DNA of 57,193 nucleotides from Rhodospirillaceae bacterium UBA6219 (GTDB taxonomy: Bacteria; Pseudomonadota; Alphaproteobacteria; Rhodospirillales; Magnetospirillaceae): positions 1 through 57,193 of the forward strand of contig DISD01000065.1 of the NCBI GenBank assembly GCA_002435715.1, written 5' to 3'. A model generated the notes under the pieces. It ran no database searches. It was not told the origin of the DNA and saw nothing but the letters and a program-made list of their open reading frames with translations. Shown piece after piece: positions 1 through 7,660 of this stretch. How positions within the stretch are numbered: position 1 is the stretch's first letter; each line of letters starts with the position of its first letter. The translations under genes and the position numbers were made by a program.

Positions 1-344
1 TCTACCAGAAGCCCAAGACCAGCGACAGGCGCGCGGGGATGAAGGATCCGCGCGTATGACAGCCCCTGCTCCATATCCTCATCGGTCAAGGGTTTCCCAG
101 GCCGCTTCAACTCAAGGACGGCAAGGCGCTTGTCTCCGCGCTCGATCAATATGTCGAGGCGCCCCTGGCGAGTGGACGATTTCGTCCCGTCGATCTCGAC
201 CGTTTGATGGCCGAGCTTGAACGAAAAGGTTAGCTGATGCCTGAGTCCGGCCGGGTCAAGCCAGGGCATGGCTTGGCGCAACACCGCGTTGGCGCGCGCT
301 TCGAGATCCGCCTCCGTCTTGCCCTCGGTCGATATTTCTACCAT
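1..344 (-). CDS. PD-(D/E)XK nuclease-like protein, N-terminal part (cut by window edge)
   Basis: The reading frame starts at ATG 342-344 (minus) and stays open to base 1, about 114 codons; the rest is outside the window. After a predicted helical start it has the core RLDILIERGDKRLAVLELKR, which fits the D...ExK pattern of PD-(D/E)XK folds and resembles the N-terminal nuclease domain of HsdR-type restriction subunits. It is followed by a helix containing EQGLSYARIL, also typical of that fold. It lies 101 bp downstream of the big ATPase gene on the same strand, so it probably belongs to one operon with it. An in-frame GTG sits three codons upstream; ATG is preferred. Which effector domain follows cannot be seen. 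Family assignment is by motif only. Confidence 0.6.
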   Translation of the reverse strand, partial: MVEISTEGKTEADLEARANAVLRQAMPWLDPAGLRHQLTFSFKLGHQTVEIDGTKSSTRQGRLDILIERGDKRLAVLELKRPGKPLTDEDMEQGLSYARILHPRAPVAGLGLLV

Positions 345-445
345 TTTGCCCACCCATGCCTCAGAAAAAGCACTGCGCTCTCACCCCTGCACCGCACAGT
401 GGAGAGAACGATCTGTCGCTAGCGTAGCGGTCGCGTTACAGAGTT

Positions 446-3400
446 TCACCTCAAGAAGCCCGCAACCGGAAAAGCCCGAGCGACCGTCACCCCCACTTCT
501 CCTGCCGCAGTTGTTACGACTTCGCCGGCGCCTTGCATGCCAAGCGGCAGGAGTAGTCTGTACGGCTGGTCGGCACGACCCGACACACGCTTGATCACCC
601 AGCGGCCATCACCGAGTTGCACGGCGAAAACCATGCCCTCCGCCGCCTTGAACATGGTATCGCCGGGAACCTCTGGTTCGAGGAGGACGAGATCCCCCTT
701 CTTCAGGAGCGGTTCCGCGCTGTCGCCCTCGGAAATTTCCGCTGCGTGCTCGAAGTTTCGGAGCAGGTCCGGCTTCTCCAGCGGGTGACACGGGCTCGGA
801 TTGGTGGCGCCGCCGTCGAACACGCCGCCCACCACCCGGTAGATATCGCAATCGACGACGTCCCACGCGGTGATGAACTCCCCGGCTAATCCAGCGAGAA
901 GGACACGGTCTCCCCCCTCCATCCGGCACCAGCCGATACGGGCATGACCAGTGACCCGGTTGGCGACCACAACGAATTCGCTCTTCTTCTTGAGGACCAA
1001 CGGTTCACGGTCGCAGATGACCATGCTTGAGGCTTGCAGCGGAAAGGGAAGCCACTGCGCCGCCTGCCCCACCCCGAACGCCTGATGGGTTTCGGGGGCA
1101 ATACTCCGGACTTGGTCGCCGACCGGCGGCAGGTCATTATCCGGCCCAGAACCACCCTCGCTTGCCGCCGCCAAGCCGATTACCATGACCTTTGCCTTCG
1201 GCGCAGGCGCCCCAACGACCGGATCGTTGGCATTTGCGGCCCTGGGCACCAGCTGCGGCACGACGCGGTTGACCAGAATGTCCAAGCACTGTTCCCGCAG
1301 GTCCATGAACCGGTCCAGCACATCGTCCACGGTCTTGGCGTGAGCCTGCGTCAGGTCTTCGGCCTGGAAGTGGTTCGACCAGTTCAGAGCCTCCGCCAAG
1401 GTTTGCTTGGCAGGGCCTCCGTCGGGCAACAGCTCCAGCAATTGTCTGAAAGGCTGCGCGTTCTGGATCACACCCGGACGCTTGACCAAATTCTGGAGGC
1501 GACCGCACAGCGGGTCGAGGGTCGGATGGTCGTGAACAGGTTCGGCCGCTTCGGCCAGTAGGTCCACCAGCGTGTGCTCCATGAACGAACGAGTTTCGCG
1601 GCAGAAGGTCTTGACCTTCTCCGGTTCGGCCTTGTCGGCCTGCCACGCCGCTCTGTAGGTGTTGAGCGTCAATTCATCCAGCTTGAGGCGCACGCACGCG
1701 TGGATATCGCCACGCGGCACGATTTGGTGCGCCTCGACCTTCCCGCTCAATGCCGCGCCCATGCGGCAGTCGCCCGCGCGGGCGACCCGCGCCGTGAACA
1801 CACGGTCGAACGTCATGATGATCGGCCAGAACCCATCATCCGTGCAGGTGACAAGGCCCTTGGCCAGACGAACCTGGTTGCGCTCGTCGAACAGAAGCTG
1901 GGGATCATCCAGTAGTACCAGGGTCAGCCCCCCGCTGCGCTTCCACACCCTCTGGAGCAGGGCAAGGACGAAGCTGAACAGCAAAGCCCTGACTTGCGAC
2001 GAATTGGCGATGTTGTTCGCGCTGCCGACTGCACCATCGACCTCTGCGGGAATATGGAGTGCGTCATCGACATACCGGACAAGCCTCGCCTGAGGTCCCG
2101 CATGCCCTGGCGCCCGGTAGAACATGCGCCAATAGCGGTCCATGTCGGTGTTCAGGTCACGGAACAACCCGCCCACCTGGACGTCGACGAGACGCTTGAG
2201 CGCCGTCAGCTTGCCCACCGCCTCCGCAACTGCGACGCACTCCCCAGCCACCTTTCGGGCCTTCGCCCAGGCCTCAAAGTAGCCCCTAAGCGCCTTTAGA
2301 ACCTCCTTGGCCGTGCCGACGGGCCGATAATCCTTCAGCAGCGTGCGCAACTCGTCGATTTTCCCGGCCAAGCTCGGGGCCGGAATAGCCTCCATCTGCG
2401 CGACACCGTAGGCTTTACCCACCAGCTCCGCGCGGGCTTCCTTGGTCGAGACTGTCCAAGTCCGCAGGTCCAGCAGGCCGGTGAGCAGCTTGCTCGCCTT
2501 CTCGATGGCTGTCCCGGCGAAAACCGGGTCGAGCGGTGGGCACTCGGAGACGGGGCACTCTGCCAGGGCGGCTGCATCGGCTTCGAATAAGGTTTTGTTA
2601 GCCAGATCAACCAGGTGCCTCAAGGCGGGGAAACCGGCCAAGGCCACGCTGATGTTCGACGCAACCGAAACGGCCCATTCACTTGGCGACGGGGTTTCAG
2701 TCGGTTTCATCAACTTCACGCACGCCTTGACCCCTTCGGACAGGCCGTCCCACAGGTCCGCCCTCGCAGCCTTAACGAACTGATCCAGCGTGAACTTCAG
2801 GTCCTCGGTCTCCCCAGCCCCTGCGGCAATGGCCGCCGCCACGGGCAGCCCGAGAACATCGTCGCGCACACTGTCGTCAAGGGCGCGGAGACAAGTGGGG
2901 CAGTCGGAGGGCGGAATCGCCTCCTGGTCCTCCTTCAAACCACCGGCGATGCGGGCATGGTGACGCCGACGCCGAGTTTTGAGTTCGTCGGCCTGCAGGG
3001 CGGCAAACGCGTTTGCCCGCTTAACCGTGCCATCGAGCAAGTCGCGGACCTTCCCGACCTCTTCATCGGACAGGCTTTCCGTGGCGGCGACCAGGGCAGC
3101 TAGGCCCGCCGAATTAACCGTCGCGTCGGACAGCAGGTCAGCGGCTTTGACCAAGCCATCCCCCAGGCCATCCAGCTCGACCTTGTCCTCTGCGACCCCC
3201 GCTGCAGCAGCGACTGCCGTGCGGACTTTGGATGCGCGGTCCTCCAGATCCTTCTCAAGCTCAGCGAGCTTGGCTTGGCATTTGCTCCCATCCCCCTCGG
3301 GCACCGGCGGCATGGGCGGGGGCGCGGCGTCCTTGAAGGATTGGGCGAGCACCGCAAGCTGCTGTTCAAAGTTCTTGGCGGCAATCTCAGCCTCGCCTCG

Positions 3401-4393
3401 TCGGCTTTTTGCGTAGACAGTGCCCAGGTAGTCCCTCATCTTCGGTGCCGTTTTTTCGGCCAATGCGGCCACCTCCCGCAGGCCGGTCAGCGCACGTACG
3501 CCATTGGCCAGGGATTCTCGGTCACCCAACTTCAGGTGAGCCAAGCGGGCCATATGCAGGGCGCTCAACTCGGTCGCTAAGCGAGTCACCTCCAGCGCGG
3601 ATGGGATATCACCAGGGACCCGCGCACCATCCTTTTCCAGAACCATGGAGAAGGCGTTCTTCACGAACTCAACCTTGCGGCAGATCGTGCATTCCGTGCC
3701 GTCATTTGCCCGAAAAACAGCGGTCACCGAGGTTGTCACCGCCGGTGCCCCCTTGGCCTTGCGCGCTTGCCATTGTGCCAGCGTCGGCATCGGCACCACG
3801 GTGGGCAGCTTGATCGTCGAACCGTCGGCAAGCTCGTAGGTATTGATCTGCCCCACGTCGGCGAAATATTCGAACTCGGGCATGCTCGCCACCTTGCCGG
3901 TTAGCAGGAAGGTGAGCACGCGCGCCAGCGAACTCTTGCCGGCGCCGTTGGGCCCCCGAGCGAGAAAAAGCGGGCGCGATATATCGATTGTTATATCTGG
4001 GGCATCGGAGCCGTCGGGCTGGCAGAAGGGCTGAAGCCCGCCGAATTGCCGAACGGTCAGGGAAACAAGCGACCAAAGGCGCTTGTTTTGCGCTACCGTC
4101 GGCACCGTCGGTTTTTCCGGGAGCCTGCCCTTTCTTGCCCAGGCCACAAGCCCCGCCATCTCAGGGTGTCCCCTGATATCCGCATTCCCCAGTTCCGGAA
4201 CCGTTTTAAAATAGCGCCTGCCGACTGAATCGCCGAGAAACCAGGCCAGCGCCAACCGCGTCTCTTCCTCCTCAATGGCGAACGGCGTGCCGTCGGCGAG
4301 TTCCAAGGTTTCGCCACAGGCCAGCATGGCCAGGAGGTCGTCCCGGGTCAGGCCCGAGGCAGGTACGCGCTTCTTTTCGTCGCCGATGGACAT
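446..4393 (-). CDS. Rad50/SMC-like ATPase fused to a C-terminal LexA/S24-like Ser-Lys domain
   Basis: A 1315-aa protein. Walker A GPNGAGKSS is at residues 147-155, a signature-like NSSQVRALLF near 796-806, and Walker B LVLLDDPQLLFDE near 824-836. This split arrangement is that of RecF/Rad50/SMC ABC ATPases. The long helical middle carries DCPTC near residue 497, a possible zinc hook. The last ~170 residues resemble LexA/UmuD-type S24 peptidases: GDSAEPLLKKGDLVLL with candidate nucleophile Ser1225, then WVIKRV with candidate general base Lys1268. The segment before it (about 1145-1205) may be a second, degenerate copy of the fold. The usual Met after the Ser is Ala here. The start ATG has only a weak upstream GAAGAAGG. 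DNA-end sensing with proteolytic signalling is inferred, not shown. Confidence 0.8.
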   Translation of the reverse strand: MSIGDEKKRVPASGLTRDDLLAMLACGETLELADGTPFAIEEEETRLALAWFLGDSVGRRYFKTVPELGNADIRGHPEMAGLVAWARKGRLPEKPTVPTVAQNKRLWSLVSLTVRQFGGLQPFCQPDGSDAPDITIDISRPLFLARGPNGAGKSSLARVLTFLLTGKVASMPEFEYFADVGQINTYELADGSTIKLPTVVPMPTLAQWQARKAKGAPAVTTSVTAVFRANDGTECTICRKVEFVKNAFSMVLEKDGARVPGDIPSALEVTRLATELSALHMARLAHLKLGDRESLANGVRALTGLREVAALAEKTAPKMRDYLGTVYAKSRRGEAEIAAKNFEQQLAVLAQSFKDAAPPPMPPVPEGDGSKCQAKLAELEKDLEDRASKVRTAVAAAAGVAEDKVELDGLGDGLVKAADLLSDATVNSAGLAALVAATESLSDEEVGKVRDLLDGTVKRANAFAALQADELKTRRRRHHARIAGGLKEDQEAIPPSDCPTCLRALDDSVRDDVLGLPVAAAIAAGAGETEDLKFTLDQFVKAARADLWDGLSEGVKACVKLMKPTETPSPSEWAVSVASNISVALAGFPALRHLVDLANKTLFEADAAALAECPVSECPPLDPVFAGTAIEKASKLLTGLLDLRTWTVSTKEARAELVGKAYGVAQMEAIPAPSLAGKIDELRTLLKDYRPVGTAKEVLKALRGYFEAWAKARKVAGECVAVAEAVGKLTALKRLVDVQVGGLFRDLNTDMDRYWRMFYRAPGHAGPQARLVRYVDDALHIPAEVDGAVGSANNIANSSQVRALLFSFVLALLQRVWKRSGGLTLVLLDDPQLLFDERNQVRLAKGLVTCTDDGFWPIIMTFDRVFTARVARAGDCRMGAALSGKVEAHQIVPRGDIHACVRLKLDELTLNTYRAAWQADKAEPEKVKTFCRETRSFMEHTLVDLLAEAAEPVHDHPTLDPLCGRLQNLVKRPGVIQNAQPFRQLLELLPDGGPAKQTLAEALNWSNHFQAEDLTQAHAKTVDDVLDRFMDLREQCLDILVNRVVPQLVPRAANANDPVVGAPAPKAKVMVIGLAAASEGGSGPDNDLPPVGDQVRSIAPETHQAFGVGQAAQWLPFPLQASSMVICDREPLVLKKKSEFVVVANRVTGHARIGWCRMEGGDRVLLAGLAGEFITAWDVVDCDIYRVVGGVFDGGATNPSPCHPLEKPDLLRNFEHAAEISEGDSAEPLLKKGDLVLLEPEVPGDTMFKAAEGMVFAVQLGDGRWVIKRVSGRADQPYRLLLPLGMQGAGEVVTTAAGEVGVTVARAFPVAGFLR

Positions 4394-4454
4394 GTCAGCC
4401 GCCCGCCTTCTTCAATCTGAGGGTGTCCCCGATTCCATCCGTGGCAATGCCCCC

Positions 4455-4880
4455 TTACCTCGCCCCACCAAGGAAGGTAATGGCGATTTCCATACAGCGA
4501 TATGCATCGATTTCAATCAATTCAGGTAGTTCCATATCACGCGCTACAAGTTCCCGGCTTAAATCGCTCTCGTTCGCCCCGGGCAGATAACGGCCGGAAA
4601 TTGCGAGAAACTCCCTCGCCAATGCGCCCCATTCCCGAGACAGCTCCAATTCCTCCAACCGCCTTTCCGCGTCACACCAATGACACTCGGTCGATACGCC
4701 CATCAACATTGATGAAAACAGAATCCTTGCCTGAAGAATGACTGAAAAATACAATCCTTCACAATAAGCGACTCGCAGTTCTTCGTAAGCCAGTCGCGAG
4801 GCTGTGCCCATCAGCACAACACCATTGGAAACATGCTCGGCAAACAGCAACTCTATTTCAGCATATTTTTCCTTATTCAT
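4455..4880 (-). CDS. small helical protein, possibly HEPN-like; function unknown
   Basis: A 141-aa protein. The start at 4880 is chosen because GGGGAAGG lies just upstream; the longer frame to 4943 adds a basic, low-quality leader. The sequence looks all-helical, with one amphipathic helix (AYCEGLYFSVILQARILFSS) of the kind common in HEPN-type proteins, but no clear R-x4-6-H catalytic motif is present. It ends 61 bp before the ATPase gene on the same strand and may be its accessory subunit, as small proteins accompany SMC-like defence ATPases. I do not recognise the family. Confidence 0.65.
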   Translation of the reverse strand: MNKEKYAEIELLFAEHVSNGVVLMGTASRLAYEELRVAYCEGLYFSVILQARILFSSMLMGVSTECHWCDAERRLEELELSREWGALAREFLAISGRYLPGANESDLSRELVARDMELPELIEIDAYRCMEIAITFLGGAR

Positions 4881-5030
4881 ATTAACCTTCCCCATTTTGG
4901 ATTTTGCGGCAGTGCGCACGCGGCACCTACGGTGACGACGCACACCACCGACACAACGTTAGGGCTAGATACACCGCAACCATCGCTCTATGATTAACGA
5001 CGAGGCTAGCTGCAAAAGGGTGGAGGGGCA
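4881..5030. promoter_or_regulatory. divergent intergenic region of the cargo module
   Basis: This 150-bp gap separates the minus-strand genes (small protein, ATPase, nuclease-like gene) from the plus-strand ParB-like gene, so it must hold both promoters or a shared operator. The ribosome binding site GGAGG for the plus gene lies at its right end. No convincing promoter hexamers or palindrome were picked out by eye. Confidence 0.4.
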
Positions 5031-6647
5031 ATGACCGTCCAGCAAAACGTCCAGGCTGCTTTTGAGCGGGCGAAGCGGGATGATCCGGTGGAACTCCTAG
5101 GCGATTCGTATCGCCTTATTGGAGTAAACAGGCTGACGTGGGACCTGAAAAATTACCGCATTGGCCCACAGAAAAACCCAAGAGACGCGCTAAAGGCGAT
5201 GATCCTTCGCCTTCCAAACGAAATTATCGACCTCGGCAAGCATTTGGCAAACCATGGGCCGGATCGAAGCCTCCTGATGATCGTTACAAAGGAAACTTCC
5301 AGCGACGAACAGTACACAGTGCTGGAAGGCAATCGCCGCCTTACGGCACTCAAACTTCTTGAAAATCCGGAAAGAGCTCAAGACATCTCTTCCAGAGTAA
5401 TGAATGAATTTAAGGCACTCAAAGCCGAATATGACAAAGATCCGATTCTAGACATGCTCTGCTTCGTAGTGCCGGACAGGAAGAGCAGCCGGGTCTGGGT
5501 TGATCTTCGCCATCTTGGAAAACAAGGTGGGCGCGGCCTCATGGAATGGGGGCCGACAGAAAAAGGCCGACGCAAAAAGGATTTGAGCATCGGCGCCGCC
5601 ACCCCACACGTTGCCGTCCTTGATTACATGCAATCAAAAGGCATGTTGAGATCCATTTCTGACAGCGATCTCAAGGGCATAGCTTCGACGCTCGATCGCA
5701 TTTTTGGTGGCCGCGCATTCAAGAGCTTGGGAAAACTCACGATTAATAAAGATTGGTCCGTCACCATTGAAAAAAACCGCGAAGATCTTACCCACTCACT
5801 CATCGAGCGTATATTCGATGATTTTTTAAGCGGACGGAAAGACGTTACCGACGTATACAAGAAAAAGCAGAGGGAAGAATATGTCTCAACCCTTATGCTG
5901 GACTTGCTAAAGGAATCGGAACCGCAAGAGCAACCTCCGCAGCAGGCAGATCCTAGCGAGAGCTCCGCTCCAGAAACAGCAGATGATCAGCCGCAATCCA
6001 CCTCCGACCTCGGGCCTACGGAAGAGCAAGCGCGCCCGTCCGAAACGGACGGATCGGCCGTCGAAGAAGAAGATCCCGCGCAGAGCGAGGACCCCACGTG
6101 CGCAACAGAGACCGACCAGCAGGAACATCAGAGCGGCGAGGAAGACGACTCAGAGAAGGACAAAACCCGCCGCCCAAGGCCCGACTCTCTGAAAAGGTTG
6201 ACCCTAGCCCCCACGGACCGAACCCGCACACTTGTCATCAAGGATCATTGGGTTAACCGCCTCTACCTAGAGATGCGCCGCCTAGATCCTGCGGATCAGG
6301 CAGCCTGCGGCGGCGTGATGATGAGAGTCTTTCTCGAAACGCTGGCTGAACTTTTTCTCGAAGGCAAGGCGGTCAAAATTCCAAACGGGAAAGATTCTTG
6401 GTCTGCGCCAGGCATCAACCTGAACACGAAAATAAAGACCATTTTGCACATTCTTGATCCGGACGGATCGGACCCTGACCTCGATATGGCGCGCAAGGGT
6501 GATGAGGACGACAAGCAGACCCACTCGATCCTCAACCTGCACAAGTACGTCCACAATTCGAAGGTCCGGCCAGACGCACGCGAACTCAAGGAGATTTGGG
6601 ACCGATGGGAACCGCTGATGCTCAGGGTGTGCTCCAATTTGCCCTGA
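5031..6647 (+). CDS. ParB/sulfiredoxin-fold protein with acidic linker and helical C-terminus
   Basis: A 538-aa protein; ATG is preceded by GGAGGGGCA. Residues about 20-115 contain the ParB-like core, with VLEGNRRLTALKLL at 97-110 matching the E-G-x-R-R nucleotide-binding loop of ParB/Srx-type domains. Residues about 292-400 are a low-complexity linker rich in Glu, Asp, Ser, Pro and Gln. The C-terminal ~130 residues are helical and end in LHKYVHN and a WDRWEPLM segment. ParB-like folds act as CTPases, DNA binders or nucleases in mobile elements; which applies here cannot be told. No centromere-like repeats or ParA partner are nearby, so plasmid partition is unlikely. It diverges from the ATPase operon and is followed by the methylase. 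Confidence 0.75.
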   Translation: MTVQQNVQAAFERAKRDDPVELLGDSYRLIGVNRLTWDLKNYRIGPQKNPRDALKAMILRLPNEIIDLGKHLANHGPDRSLLMIVTKETSSDEQYTVLEGNRRLTALKLLENPERAQDISSRVMNEFKALKAEYDKDPILDMLCFVVPDRKSSRVWVDLRHLGKQGGRGLMEWGPTEKGRRKKDLSIGAATPHVAVLDYMQSKGMLRSISDSDLKGIASTLDRIFGGRAFKSLGKLTINKDWSVTIEKNREDLTHSLIERIFDDFLSGRKDVTDVYKKKQREEYVSTLMLDLLKESEPQEQPPQQADPSESSAPETADDQPQSTSDLGPTEEQARPSETDGSAVEEEDPAQSEDPTCATETDQQEHQSGEEDDSEKDKTRRPRPDSLKRLTLAPTDRTRTLVIKDHWVNRLYLEMRRLDPADQAACGGVMMRVFLETLAELFLEGKAVKIPNGKDSWSAPGINLNTKIKTILHILDPDGSDPDLDMARKGDEDDKQTHSILNLHKYVHNSKVRPDARELKEIWDRWEPLMLRVCSNLP

Positions 6648-6690
6648 CCTAAACCACACTGTGGCCAAGAGGCAACGATTCTGCTAAATT

Positions 6691-6720
6691 CGCCCTTGAC
6701 TCCACAGTTAAGGGCGTTTT
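6691..6720 (+). promoter_or_regulatory. stem-loop just upstream of the methylase start
   Basis: CGCCCTT (6691-6697) pairs with AAGGGCG (6710-6716) across a 12-nt loop and is followed by TTTT and then the methylase ATG at 6722. It looks like a weak terminator for the ParB-like gene. Because AAGGG is also the only Shine-Dalgarno-like sequence, it could sequester the ribosome site. Confidence 0.45.
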
Positions 6721-6721
6721 C

Positions 6722-7582
6722 ATGCAGTTCACATCGCCGCTTCGCTACCCCGGCGGAAAGGGTCGATTGGCTCAGTTCATTGCCGACGTAATGGAAGCAA
6801 GCGACCTCGTCGGCGAGGAATATGTGGAGGTGTATGCGGGCGGAGCGGGCGTCGCGATAACGCTATTACTTCTTGATTACGCCAAGAAAATACACATCAA
6901 TGACCTTAATAAATCTGTACATGCATTCTGGCACTCAGTGCTTAACGAGCCGTCTGCCTTTTGCTCAAAAATTCGAGCAACAGAGGTTACCATTGACGAA
7001 TGGCACAGACAGCGCGCAGTACAATTTTCCAGCGGTCCAGATATTTTTGATCTTGGATTTTCAACGTTTTTTTTAAACAGGACAAATCGCTCCGGCATTC
7101 TACTTGGGGGAGTGATTGGCGGAAAAGGTCAAGAAGGAAAGTGGAAGATCGACGCCAGATTTAACAAGCCAGAATTGATTTCAAGAATTGAAGCCATTGC
7201 ATCATATTCGCATCGGATTAAACTTTACAATATGGACGCAAAAGATCTCATTGATGAAGTCATACCAACTCTTCCAAGCAGCACATTTATTTACCTTGAC
7301 CCACCATATCGCCAAAAAGGAGCAGCTCTTTACGAAAATAACTACATTGATGATGATCATAGACTAATTGCGAATGCTGTTCAGGAAGAACTTAAAAATC
7401 CATGGATTGTGTCATATGACAATGACCCAGTTATTGCAAAATTGTACGAGAAAAGCACACAGCTGACATTCGATCTTTTTTACAGTGCTGGAACGCGCTA
7501 TCGCGGAAATGAACTCATCGTACACTCTCCATCGGTACGCCTACCGGGAGAAATCGTGCCGCGACGGACTTGCCGCGGCTGA
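6722..7582 (+). CDS. DNA adenine-N6 methyltransferase, Dam/D12 class
   Basis: A 286-aa protein that would transfer methyl from AdoMet to adenine N6 in DNA. Motif X PLRYPGGKGRL opens the protein, motif I is VEVYAGGAGVA near residue 38, and motif IV is YLDPPY near residue 195. The NRTNRSG segment also matches D12-class enzymes. Length is usual for Dam-like enzymes (270-290 aa). The gene is much AT-richer than its neighbours, with runs of A/T and many AAA/ATT codons, pointing to separate recent acquisition. No restriction enzyme gene is paired with it directly, so it may mark self DNA for the neighbouring system or be a solitary methylase. Recognition sequence is unknown; GATC is only a guess from the family. 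Confidence 0.9.
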   Translation: MQFTSPLRYPGGKGRLAQFIADVMEASDLVGEEYVEVYAGGAGVAITLLLLDYAKKIHINDLNKSVHAFWHSVLNEPSAFCSKIRATEVTIDEWHRQRAVQFSSGPDIFDLGFSTFFLNRTNRSGILLGGVIGGKGQEGKWKIDARFNKPELISRIEAIASYSHRIKLYNMDAKDLIDEVIPTLPSSTFIYLDPPYRQKGAALYENNYIDDDHRLIANAVQEELKNPWIVSYDNDPVIAKLYEKSTQLTFDLFYSAGTRYRGNELIVHSPSVRLPGEIVPRRTCRG

Positions 7583-7660
7583 CACCAGTCGGAGGAGTTA
7601 ATAGCCGTTACTGAAGAACGTTTTTCCGGCGAAAATGTCCATTCTCACCACCATCACCAC

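Noticed and set aside
5031..6647. plasmid partition ParB
   Set aside because: No ParA gene, no centromere-like repeats and an unusual C-terminus; it is cargo of a transposon.
7583..7660. possible transposon left end between the methylase and tnsE
   Set aside because: No copy of the actatttcgt repeat or TGT/ACA terminus was seen; the element continues left.
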